Positions 46,061 to 55,857 of a stretch of DNA of 64,000 bases are shown one piece after another. The stretch covers positions 248,133,644 to 248,197,643 of the forward strand of contig JAVMKO010000001.1 of NCBI GenBank assembly GCA_032164245.1, given 5' to 3'. A program made the position numbers and the translations under genes. The DNA is from Sternotherus odoratus. Its lineage: Eukaryota > Chordata > Testudines > Kinosternidae. The notes under the pieces are model-generated. The model did not search any database, was not told the DNA's origin, and saw only the letters and a program-made list of their open reading frames with translations. Position 1 is the first letter of the stretch. The number at the start of each line of letters is the position of its first letter.

Positions 46061-47372
46061 TAGTGAGTCTAAATTGTGACAGCATTATGTGTGGTCCATC
46101 TCAATTCAGGATGGCTAGGGTTGGAGACTTCTGACTGGTGATGCTGGACAGGGGAATCTCCCACCCATACCAAGCATGTCACACAAGCATGTGTGACAAT
46201 TAGGACCAAACTAAAAGGTGGGTGTGCACATACAGGGTCAGAATTTGGTCCTTGGAGCATAAATTTACAGTTTACTAAACTAGAGGGGTCACACATTTGT
46301 TGCTTCTGAAGGCTGAGTGCATCCTCCTATTCCCTCCCAACAAACTCCCTGGGTGCTGCCCTCCCATCCCCGTGCAACTCTCCCCTACCCCTCCCTTCAT
46401 GCCATGCACTCGGTATGTCCCCACCCCCCTGCTCTCCTGGCAGGGCTCCCATTCTATCTCCCTCCCTTCATCAATAGGTTCTGCCCATTCATGCCTAGAA
46501 CATGCCTTGAAATTCTGGAATTGACCAGAGACAGTGTTCCAAAGATTTGTTTTACTTCCAAATGGAGAAATGCCACCAAGCCTTGCAAGCTAAGCCAGAT
46601 ATCCCAGTTTTATCAGCCAAAAGTCTAATCACGCTATTCTATATGCAGACAATGACTCTGTGTATCATGCAGTTTCATAACTTGAACTTGAAGACAACTG
46701 TGTGGAGTCAAGCTTTCTGTAGCAATATTAATGAACAATGACCTTGCTCTGAAAATATACTTTGTGCATCTCTTTGTCGCCTCTTTATTATCTTTGCTGA
46801 TTTGCATACTGGCATCAGCAGCCTTTGGAAACGTCTCTATTCTGCCAGTACAGTTGGTGGGCCAGATAGAAAAAGAAAAAAGAAAAAAGCTAGAGCAGCA
46901 AAGGCCTATACTTTACGAATTTAGGTGTATTCTTATCACTTAGCTGGTTATAGAGGAACAATACAAGAATCAAAATCACTGTCTGCCTGCTTACAGACCT
47001 TCTCTCACTATGATAGTCTAAGGCAATGTAAGAGCTTTGGCTAAGCAACAGAGGTAGCCATAAGCTGGGAAGTGCATGGTCACATCCTTACATTCCAAAT
47101 TAGTCACACATTGAAATAAGGTGCCATTGGGCTGTTAGGAATACAATCCTGTCCTGATCATTCCTATCACCACCAGAGAAAGGAAAGAGCCTAGAAGATT
47201 TAAAGAAAACTTAGTTTGATAGCATCCTGTCTGGCAAGAACTCACTTATCAATAGCAGGGGTGTGAAATCCTCATTTATTTGTTGTTCTATCATTGTAGT
47301 CTCCACTTCCCTAGTATTTGTCTGTATAATCTCTGTCTGGTTCTGTGATTGTTTCTGTCTGCTATATAATTA
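46061..47372. other. Unassigned DNA, no gene seen
   Basis: A C-rich patch at 46325-46440 gives overlapping frames without domains. No repeats called. Confidence 0.35.
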
Positions 47373-47376
47373 ATTT

Positions 47377-47806
47377 TGTTGGGTGTAAGCCAATTAAGGT
47401 GGCGGGACACAATTGGCTAGGTAATCATGTTACAATAGGTTAGATTTGGTTAGTTAAATTTCAGTAAAATGATTGGTTAAGGTATAGCTAAGCAGAACTC
47501 AAGTTTTACTGTATAGTCTGCAGTCAATCAGGAAGTAAAGGGGGGGATTAAAACAGGGAAGGGGGTGTGGGAATTAGAATTATGTTTCACTAAGGGTCAA
47601 ATGGAAATAAGGCCACAGGCCAGGCTCTGTGATATCAGAGCTGGGAAGAGGGACACTAAAGAAGGAAATTGGAATCATTGCTTGCTGGAAGTTCATCCCA
47701 ATAAACACTAAATTGTATGCACCTTTGGACTTTGGGTATTGTTGCTCTCTGTTCATGCGAGAAGAACCAGGGAAGTTAGTGGGTGAAGGAAATAAGCTCC
47801 CTAACA
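47377..47806 (+). mobile_element. ERV-like solo LTR (430 bp)
   Basis: It begins TGTTGGGTGTAAGCC and ends CTCCCTAACA, so it has TG...CA with TGTT(A)GGG inverted ends. ATTT repeats flank it directly (47373-47376, 47807-47810). An AATAAA at 47700-47705 lies about 100 bp before the end, consistent with an LTR polyadenylation signal on the plus strand. No internal viral genes are present, so this looks like recombination between two LTRs. The class is not resolved. Confidence 0.7.
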
Positions 47807-48039
47807 ATTTCTCTCACACACACACAAACACACCCATAACAAACTTTGGAACTGTTCTCTAATAAACTTTCCAAGCCATAGAAGATTACCCATGCTTATG
47901 AGCACTGCTTACTTTATATACCTAGAAAAACTTTTTGAGGCACAGTTAAGCATGTAAGTACCATGCATATCAATTTATTTTAAATAACACTGTTCAAATG
48001 CATAGCTATTTTAAAAAAAAAGAAAGTGACCACAGTTGC

Positions 48040-48177
48040 TTGCAAAGGTAAAATGGGGGTAGTAACACTTTCCTATCTCACTGAGGTTTTGTGAAGACAA
48101 TTCATGACTCTTTGTGAGACACTCAGCTACTACAGAGATGACAACCATAGAAAAGCCTATAAATAAACATTTAGGTA
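48040..48177 (+). repeat. MIR-like 3' part
   Basis: GGGGGTAGTAACACTTTCCT, CACTGAGGTTTTGTGAAGAC and TTTGTGAGACACTCAGCTAC follow the MIR tail order. The Penelope-type element inserted just at its end. Confidence 0.55.
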
Positions 48178-48267
48178 CATGTTTATCTTTGGTAACAAAG
48201 TCCTGTGGCACCTTAAAGACTAACTATAAAGTTTTGAAGCATAAGCTTTCGTGGGCTAATACCCACT

Positions 48268-48274
48268 TCGTCAG
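48268..48274 (-). ncRNA. Hammerhead-like core, canonical CTGACGA (minus-strand arm)
   Basis: The minus strand reads CTGACGA, then A, then the GTGGG stem, then GAAAGC. The core matches the CUGANGA consensus fully. The motif continues to about 48237 on the minus strand. Stem III is only two to three base pairs, as in the minimal Penelope hammerheads said to act as dimers. Confidence 0.65.
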
Positions 48275-48291
48275 ATGCAAGCAGCTTGCAT

Positions 48292-48329
48292 CCGACGAAG
48301 TGGGTATTAGCCCACGAAAGCTTATGCTT
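48292..48329 (+). ncRNA. Hammerhead-like motif with U-to-C core change (plus-strand arm)
   Basis: The core is CCGACGA, so position U4 of the CUGANGA box is C. The remaining stem II, GAAA and the mini stem III are intact. The change would be expected to weaken cleavage. Confidence 0.6.
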
Positions 48330-48426
48330 CAAAACTTTATAGTTAGTCTTTAAGGTGCCACAGGACTTTGTTACCTCTGCTATTCCAGACTAACACGGCT
48401 ACCTCTCTGATTCATGTTTATCTTTG

Positions 48427-49730
48427 TGCACAGTAAAGTTACCTATGTAAGTGCTCACTGATCTACGTCAAGGAATAGGAAGTTCAGATTAAAAACAGAA
48501 TGCATTAGTTCAAAACACCTACAGTTCAGATGCTCAGAAAGCATGCAGTTAAACATTGGGCTATATTTTCAGACCACCCTCTTCCACTTTCAAAATATCA
48601 GATCTCAGTGCACTACAACAGCATGGCCTGTGACCTGTTCATGACTTTTACTATATACCCCTGACTAAAACTTAGGGGGAGCTGCCTGGGGGTCACTGCT
48701 GATGCTGGGGGAAGGGTGCTGAGCCAGGTGCACTGGGCACTGCAAAAGTCATGGAGGGCATGGAAAGTCACGGAATCCATGACTTCTGTGACCTCTGTGA
48801 CAAACTCACAGCCTTATTTATAAGTGACAGCAAACTGATCAAAGCAGATTATCTAGAAAATAAACAAAAAACGCAAACTAAACTTAATATACTATTAGAT
48901 TGGATATGAATAGCAAATTTTCACCCTAGGGTGATACAAGCAGGCTGCAGATTCTTAAGGGGCAACCTGCACTTGCTTTACAGCTTGGAATCCCCAGATG
49001 TTTCATTCACAGGCTAAAATCCATTTAGCCTGGGTCCAGCACTTCCCCCAGTTCAGGCTTTGTTCCTCAGGTGTTTCCAGGAGTCTTCTTGGGTGGAGAG
49101 TGAACAAGAGTGTCACTCACTGCCTTATATAGCTTTTGCATATGACGGGAATCCTTTGTTCCCAAAGTTTGGTTCCCAGATTAGTCTGCGGAAAAATACA
49201 GACATCCCAAGATGGAGTCCAGAGACATCTGGTCACATCACATGTCCTTGTAGAGTCAAAGCAGCCATTAGTTGGAGGCTGTCTGTAGCATTTTCAGGAA
49301 ATTTCATGAGGTGAGAGATATGCTTCTCCTAAGGCCTATTTTTTTTTCCTAATGGCCCATTACCCTGAATAGGTCATTCCCCACTATCTAGACTGTCAAG
49401 TCTATCTAGTCTTGTCTAGTGAGCATTATCCAGGTGTAACTACATTTGAAATACAGATCCATAGTCAATATTCATAACTTCAGATACAAAATGATACATG
49501 CATACAAATAGGATAATCATATTCACCAAATCATAACTTTTCCAAAGACATCTCATGTGACTTATTTTTGCATAAAATACAACATAATTATGTCATACTC
49601 ATACCATAATAATATCACTGTGAATAATATGGGGTCTAGTGTCACAATTGTGTTACAGAAAAAGAGATTTCAAGTACACTCCCTCCTCTTTGGAGCCCTC
49701 GATGCTCTTTGTCTGTCCCTTACTGTCTAT
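48427..49730. other. Mostly unassigned DNA, one worn repeat
   Basis: No gene. 48600-48810 contains TGGAAAGTCACGGAATCCAT then CTGTGACCTCTGTGACAAAC, which I recall as a widespread sauropsid repeat but cannot name. Confidence 0.35.
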
Positions 49731-50020
49731 CTAGGTACATCTACACTGCAGTTGGGAGCAGGCGTCCCATCTTGGGCAGAGAGATTTGCTAACTCGAATA
49801 ATAGCAGCATAGCCGGGCTATCTCAGGCAAGAGCTCAGCTCCTGAGTACAAAGCCGCCCGGACCCCTGGGGTACATATTTGGATGACTAGCCCAAGCTGC
49901 TGCCAGTGCAGCCCCAGCGAAGCTACTATTTTTAGCACACTCACTCAAGCTGAGCTAGCCCATGTCTGTCTATCCAAGCTGTGAAGCATATTGTCTGTCG
50001 CCGTGCAGACATACCCTCTG
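49731..50020. mobile_element. MITE with TCTACACTGC / GTGCAGACAT ends
   Basis: Begins GGTACATCTACACTGCAG and ends CCGTGCAGACATACC, inverted ends of the GTCTACAC type. Interior CTCAGCTCCTGAG and GAGCTAGCCCATG pieces are self-complementary in part. Non-coding. Borders within a few bases. Confidence 0.65.
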
Positions 50021-51072
50021 TGCAGGGAACTTATTGGAGAAGCTGGAGAGCCAGGTCTTGGTGCCTAGGTGTGATCTACCCAATAAACTACTTTAATCAT
50101 TGTTTGGCTTTTCTACTTGGGGGTTAGGGTACTCTGTTGTCTTACTCAGCTGAACAGTGATTCACCCCCTGATTGAGCCACCTGGGGTCTTGGGTTTGGG
50201 TCTGCAGCAGAGCGTAGGGCCTATGCTTCCGTGAGCTGAGAGGGACAGGCAGTGGGAAGACACTTGGTTGCACCCTGGCCTATACTCACTGGCCAGAGGA
50301 ATTGGCTGAATACAAGGTGGGAAGTAAACCGCACCATTTCAAGTGCTCCATTAACTCATTGCCTGCCCTGAAGCAAGGGAGAAGCCATCGAAGAACAGTG
50401 ACTGACCATCACCAGACTGCTCCGGGGGTAGAGCCCTTTACGAGGACAGAGTCCTGCTACCCCATTAGGAGGTGTTTTGTATGTAGTTCATATTTATGTA
50501 AGGCATGTGCTCCAGCAATCTTTGTTACCATGTGGCTTTTCAGAGAAAGAAGAACAAAAGGAAGAACAAAAAGCACATATTGTCAGAGGTGCTGTCACTC
50601 GGAACATATTTCTCTTATGCTGTCTCTGAAAAGGAGATAAAATAAAAGATGGTAAAATATTTTGTGTGTGTTTGAATTGAGCTGAACTTGAATTCTGTTG
50701 TTTCTCAGCTAAAACACATCATTGACTAATGTAACATAAAGCTCAAAATGCCGTCTTTGAAAATAGTTATATAAACATCAGTGATGAGGGGGAGTTAACT
50801 TTGTAGTAACTTGTCAGACTCAGAAACTCTCTCTCTCTTTCTCTCTGCCATTTGTAGACTCCCGCTCTGCACTCTTGCCACTTACACAGGTTTATACAGT
50901 TATTGTATGTGCTTTTTGTCTTTTGTGTGTCTCTCTAAAGAGGGAACTGCAGATCAATGAATGTCCACAAATGTTACTGGAATAGCAGCACATGTGTAGG
51001 GACTGGTTGACTCACACTATACAGAGCCTCCCACTGAATAAGCCTATACTTGTAGCATGTAAGTGTCTTTTA
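50021..51072. other. Unassigned DNA, no gene seen
   Basis: CCCAATAAACTACTTTAATC near 50077 could be an LTR-type polyadenylation region, but no termini were found. A CT-rich run is at 50829-50847. Frames lack domains. Confidence 0.3.
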
Positions 51073-51371
51073 GGCCTAGTCTGCACCGGGGGTGGGGGAG
51101 CAATCGGTCTAAAATACGCAACTTCAGCTATGAGAATAGCGTAGCTGAAGTCAACGTACTTAGATCCACTTACAGCGGCACCTTCACTGTGGTGAATCGA
51201 TCACTGCCATTCCCCCGTCGACTCTGCCTGTGCCTCTAGTAGCAGTGGAGTACAGGAGTGGACGGGAGAGTGCTCAGAGGTCGATTTATCACATCTAGAC
51301 TAGACGCAACATATTGACCCCCGATGGTTCAATAGCTACCTGCTGATCCAGCGGGTAGTATAGACATACCC
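51073..51371. mobile_element. MITE, reverse orientation of the 45761 family
   Basis: GCAACTTCAGCTATGAGAAT / GCGTAGCTGAAGTCAACG and GAGGTCGATTTATCACATC / TAGACTAGACGCAA match the reverse complement of 45761-46060. Ends GTCTGCACC and GTATAGACATACC. Non-coding. Confidence 0.8.
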
Positions 51372-51426
51372 AAAGTCATCAGTTCAAACTCAATACTGCA
51401 CTATAATGAGGAGTGGATGTCATTAA

Positions 51427-51605
51427 TAGAACTGGTTAAAAAAACATTGTCAATTAAATCAATTTTTTTTTTACAAAATATTGTGTTGAAAACTCTGAAA
51501 TTCAGAAAATTCCAACAACCAAAAAACCCAATATTTTGAATGAAATTTGACATTTGATTTAAAGTGTCAAAAAATGCAAATTTGGAACGCGTCTGCCAGA
51601 ACTAA
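51427..51605. repeat. AT-rich interspersed repeat, second copy
   Basis: It starts AGAACTGGTTAAAAAAAC and carries AAAACTCTGAAATTCAGAAA. It mirrors the repeat ending at 7268. Unknown family. Confidence 0.5.
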
Positions 51606-52689
51606 TCCTTGCTGTCTGATGGCTTGGTAATCTATGTGCAATGTATTGGTATTTTCAATTCATTGTGTCTTTTTTTAGATTGTGAATCTTTTGGAAAATG
51701 AACTATCTTTGATTTGCCTCTTATTCAGCATCAAGCATGATGTCAGTGCTTATACAAATAATAATAATAGTGACTGTGATCTGCTCCCAGCCTGGAGAAA
51801 ATTCAGTTCCTCAGCTTCGATTCTCTTTTGGGTGGCAAAAAGCAAGTCAGCTAGGATTCACAATGGGGTTGCGCGCACACGTGAAGGGCCAGAGTACAAT
51901 TTCTAAAATAAAGCATGTGTGAATTCTTCTGTCTGTGCTTATAATGCTTTGCAGACTCCAGGTCAAATCCCAGCTTCAATGACATCAATGACAAAACTGC
52001 AACTGACTTCAACAGGGCCCAGCTTTCCCCTCATATCTACTTTTTTACCCCAGCCATGACGTTGCCACACATTATATCTCTGGTAAACAACCAACTTCTA
52101 TGCCTGAAAAAATCCTGCTGCAATATCTTCACCCCCCCCCCCCACACACACACACACACACACTCAGCCTCAAAGTATTTCACAATATTGGATGAAAAAT
52201 CATGAATTTTGGAACAGTGCAAAATTTGTGTTGCTTTGTAATGTGCCTAGAAAACTTGCATTCACATTGTAAAATATTCCAATATTTTGCCTAATTTATG
52301 AAAGATGGTCTAACAGTGAAAATAGCTATATTCATGCACTGTACCGTGGAAAATGAAACAGATATTAAAAATATTATTTTTATATTAACAAATGATAAAA
52401 CTAAGTGGGGGAGGAGTGAGTCTGCTCTGTAATCATTTCTGAACAGTGCATTGTGATCCACTTCATGGGATATTTATTGTATAGCTATTTTGATAATATC
52501 AACAGGGCAGTTAGGAAACAAACAGGAGGGCAAAGTAATGAGTCGAGATAAGACAGCCTCTTGGGGGCTGTTACAAGACAGTGGGTGAGCAATTGACCTT
52601 GAGGCTTAAGCTCCCACAGAGCTTGACCAACTAGTTTGAGGCAGAAGCCCAGAAAACTCACAACACAAAGGGCCATCCCCAAACAGTAA
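51606..52689. other. Unassigned DNA with a simple repeat
   Basis: No gene. A C12 run joins (CA)n at 52132-52163. Near 51957-52020 the CTTCAATGACATCAATGACA / CTGACTTCAACAGGG motif is another copy of the worn GACTTCAATGG-type repeat. Confidence 0.4.
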
Positions 52690-52888
52690 AAAATCAGGAG
52701 TTAGTCCCCAGCAAATTAACGAGATTGGCTTAAAAATCATGAGACATTTAAAAACCGCATAAAATGTTGGGGGTCTGTTTGCCTTCTGCACAGTTAGGGT
52801 GCACTCAGGTGATATTTCCAAGCATTTCTCCAGAACCACGTGGAGAGGAAACATACTCCTTTTATTTAATGAAAGAGTCTCACCTGAT
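52690..52888. repeat. GAGATTGGCTTAAAAATCATGAG repeat, interrupted
   Basis: ACGAGATTGGCTTAAAAATC followed by TGAGACATTTAAAA is a motif I know from sauropsid dispersed repeats. It may continue beyond the hAT-like element that follows (53327-53450). Family name not known to me. Confidence 0.45.
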
Positions 52889-52896
52889 CATACGCC

Positions 52897-53318
52897 CAGG
52901 GCCGGCGACAGAAATTTGGGGGCCCCCTACTCTGATCGTTTGGGGGGCTCCCCAGCCCAGCTGGCACTTCCCCCCCCCCCAGCTGAAAGCCCAGCCGGCC
53001 CCCCCCCCCCCAGCCCAGCCGGCGCTCCCCCCCCAGCTGACAGCGGCTGGCGGCAGTGCGGGGTCCTGCGGCGCGAGCCGCACTTGCTGCTCCCTCCCCC
53101 CCTGCACTTTCTCCCCCGGACTGCGCCGCTGCCGCCAGCCGGGGACACGCACGCTTATCCGCTCCGGAGGAGAGCCGCGCCGCCTCCCCGCCCCTTCCCC
53201 GCTCTCCAGGCCTGGCGACAAGGGGGGATGACTACGGGTACTGCTGTGTACCGGGGCCCCCCTAAAGTCCGGGGCCCGGTACAGCTCTACCCGTAGTACT
53301 CCCCTGTCGCCGGCCCTG
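52897..53318. mobile_element. GC-rich hAT-like MITE with perfect 8-bp TSD (422 bp)
   Basis: The ends CAGGGCCGGCGACAG and CTGTCGCCGGCCCTG are perfectly inverted. CATACGCC is duplicated exactly at 52889-52896 and 53319-53326. The interior is very rich in C and CpG, with a short tandem of CCCAGCC(C)AGC-type units near 52960-53030. The long frames on both strands, up to 178 codons, are composition artefacts with no domain. Its CpG content would make it look like a promoter island. Confidence 0.92.
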
Positions 53319-53326
53319 CATACGCC

Positions 53327-54470
53327 TCTGGAACTGGGACCTTCTGAAAAACACCAAATAGCATAAGGCTCCCAATAAAAATCACAAACGTTAGCAACAC
53401 TGTCCTGAAGTGACACAGATGCAGTGAAACTACATCATTAACTCTTGAAATGCCTTGGGGAAGAATCTGGACCCAAATTAATTTGAGGCAGAATCAACAA
53501 AATCACAGGAGTTCCAGCTAGTTCCAGCATTAGATTTGGTCCTTCACACTTTCTCTCTCTCCATTTGAATAAAGCACATGCAATCAGCAGGGCATCTTTT
53601 CTCAAAAAGAGATCAGACAGCTTTTGGAAACAAAATTATTGCTTGCGACTGTGACAGATACCACAGTGCTGCTTACAAGGATTTTTCCTATTAAGTTTTA
53701 ACAAGTGCAAGTGCCACAGTAAATAACTTTTCATATATGGAGGCTTTGCAAAGAGCAAATAAGGAATAATGCAAGCAATTCAGGAAGAAGTTTAAAGATA
53801 GATTAAATCGCATCAAACTTAAACTAATAGAATGGAAGAAAAGGTAGCTAAACTATACAGAATAACTTGCTGGTATATCCTCATCCATAATCTATAATTT
53901 ATATGCACATTTATGTTATATTTTTGTAGAAATAATTAGGTGCACTCAGATGCAAAATGAAAAATACAAGATTATATCTTAAGCAGCAGAGAAGCATCTG
54001 AGGATAAGTAACAATCCCAGGGAGAGTCCTGTGAAGTTTTCCGTATCCAACAAGTCAATAGGGGATTTCTCTTTCAATTTCCTATTCCTAGTCTTTTTCC
54101 TCCAGAGAGAGTTAAATTTTCATGGATGTGAGCAAAGAATTTGGAATTTTTTAAAGTTGCCCTGCATGTTCTCTATACAAGATGAAATGCGCATGCGCCC
54201 AAATTTATGGAAGGATTTTATACTATTGACTCACAGAGGGATCAAAAACACTAATAAAGAGGCTCAAGGAGTTTGTGGTGGTATGAGGGGAATCATGCAA
54301 TCTGATGAAGCTTACCAATTTGTTTGTTTACATATTGTGAAATGAACAATAGCAGAGGAATAGGAATCAAAGCAACAGTGCTGCTGCACCATTTGAGTCT
54401 ATTATTAGTAGATTGTCCGTATATTTTATAAGGATAAAGAAAAAAAGAATGAAAAATATTTAACTAGTAA
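53327..54470. other. Unassigned DNA, no gene seen
   Basis: No conserved frame. The first ~120 bp may be the continuation of the repeat interrupted at 52897. Confidence 0.35.
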
Positions 54471-54474
54471 GCAC

Positions 54475-54600
54475 TGGTGGCCTGGAACCATCTCTCACTA
54501 TACATGTATGTCTAGTTCCTAGCACAATGGGAAACTGATCTCAGTTGGGGTTTCTAGGTATTATTGTACTACTAACTGTAGTAATAAATAAATTAAATTA
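54475..54600 (+). repeat. LINE2-type 3' end relic
   Basis: TTCCTAGCACAATGGGAAAC, CTCAGTTGGGGTTTCTAGGT and a TAATAAATAAATTAA tail follow the L2-type order. Diverged. Confidence 0.6.
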
Positions 54601-54610
54601 TACTAATTAA

Positions 54611-55773
54611 GAGCTAGTAGACATAACAGAAACTTAGTGTGATGATTACCATACACAGAATATCACTGTAGAAGGATGCAGTCTATGGTATTGTTCTTCA
54701 TAGCACCATTATCAGAGTATCTAAGCACTAGGGGAGCTAGAAAGGGAAGACGAGGCAAGGGGTGGTGCCGTATGTCAAAGCATTTTACTATCTCAACAAG
54801 CTGTGATTCAGCCATGACGATTGTGGTAGTGAAAAATTTAGTTAGGGATACAAAGGATGAAAGAGGGAGAAGAAATGACCACGAATATCTGTTCCAGACC
54901 ACCAAGACTGAGGAAGAGAAAGAATGAAATATACCGGGACCAGCATTCAGAGGATACTAAATGGAATATAGTAACTATATAATCAGAAACAAATAGAGCC
55001 AAACATACATAACCAGAGATTACTAAATTACCTAGACACAATGTTAAGATCTAGCAAGTGGATACCCGTGGCAAAGGGCAAGCCATTCTGAATCCATGAT
55101 GCTGCTTACTAACAGGAAGAACCTGAGAAGCTGGGAATCAGTGACAGCAGGATACCTGCATTTGACAGAGGAATGAATGAGTTCCTGGAAAACAGCAGTG
55201 CAAAGATTTTTGATTTCAGAAAAGTACGTTTTGGAGAAGTCAAACAAGACCTAATGCCTGAGAGTAGAACTTCTAAGGAAGTTAAGGGAACTTTTCATGC
55301 AGAAGGATTGCAGGATCAGGTTGTTACAGGAATAGGTGCAACAAGACAAGGTATTAAAATCTATCAGTATCACCATTGTAAAGGCCAGGAATTCCCCAAA
55401 TTCTATATAATTAAGGCCCAGTAGACCTACAACAAAAAAAAGATGAATGCAAGGAACAAGCAAAAAAGGGACCAATCAATGATCTAAGGTTTAAAAATAT
55501 AGTACACTAGAGATGGAAAAGCACAAACATGAATACACACAGTCAGTAAGTCCAATAATTAGGCAGAGAAGTAAGAGCAACAAAAAAAAAAAAGCAGGAA
55601 TAAATGCTAACCAAGGAGTTCAAGGGAATAAGAATGGGTCTTTTACAAATATATTCAGGGGAAAAGATGTACCGGTACTATGGAGAAAGGAGGTACATTA
55701 ATAAATAAGGAAGGCAAGGTAATAAAATGATGGCTCAAAAACAGCTGAGGTGCTAAACTCCTTTTATACATAT
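54611..55773 (+). mobile_element. CR1-like LINE, endonuclease and linker part, plus strand
   Basis: AGCTAGTAGACATAACAGAA then ACTTAGTGTGATGATTACC corresponds to the start of a CR1 endonuclease (LVDITETWxDD). Later pieces (CCAATAATTAGGCAGAGAAG; AATATATTCAGGGGAAAAGA) follow the linker before the RT. All frames are broken. No RT follows; the copy runs into the GAAA microsatellite. Confidence 0.65.
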
Positions 55774-55853
<80 letters not shown>

Positions 55854-55857
55854 AAAA
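55774..55857. repeat. (GAAA)n microsatellite, about 20 units
   Basis: A nearly perfect tetranucleotide run at the 3' edge of the CR1 piece. It likely grew from an AAGAAAG-type motif in the LINE. Confidence 0.95.

Larger units (their letters stand above)
48192..48412. mobile_element. Penelope-like palindrome with two hammerhead-ribozyme motifs, 14-bp TSD
   Basis: CATGTTTATCTTTG flanks the element exactly at 48178-48191 and 48413-48426. The inside is two 92-nt arms (48191-48282, 48284-48375) that are reverse complements except for one base, centred on 48283, followed by a single-copy end with AGACTAACACGGCTACC. Each arm has a hammerhead-type block. On the plus strand the core is CCGACGA at 48292-48298, stem II GTGGG/CCCAC at 48300-48304 and 48311-48315, GAAA at 48316-48319, and a tiny GC/GC stem III with UUAU loop at 48320-48327. 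The minus-strand copy has the exact core CTGACGA (48274-48268). Both have one extra A before stem II. Minimal hammerheads in Penelope-like elements are published; activity here is untested. Confidence 0.85.

Noticed and set aside
52897..53318. CpG-island promoter
   Set aside because: The island coincides exactly with a transposable element bounded by a target duplication.
52880..53416. Longest open frame (178 codons, minus) as a gene
   Set aside because: It lies almost wholly inside a hAT-like MITE with an exact target duplication, is proline/glycine-rich from GC-rich repeats, and overlaps equally long frames on the other strand.
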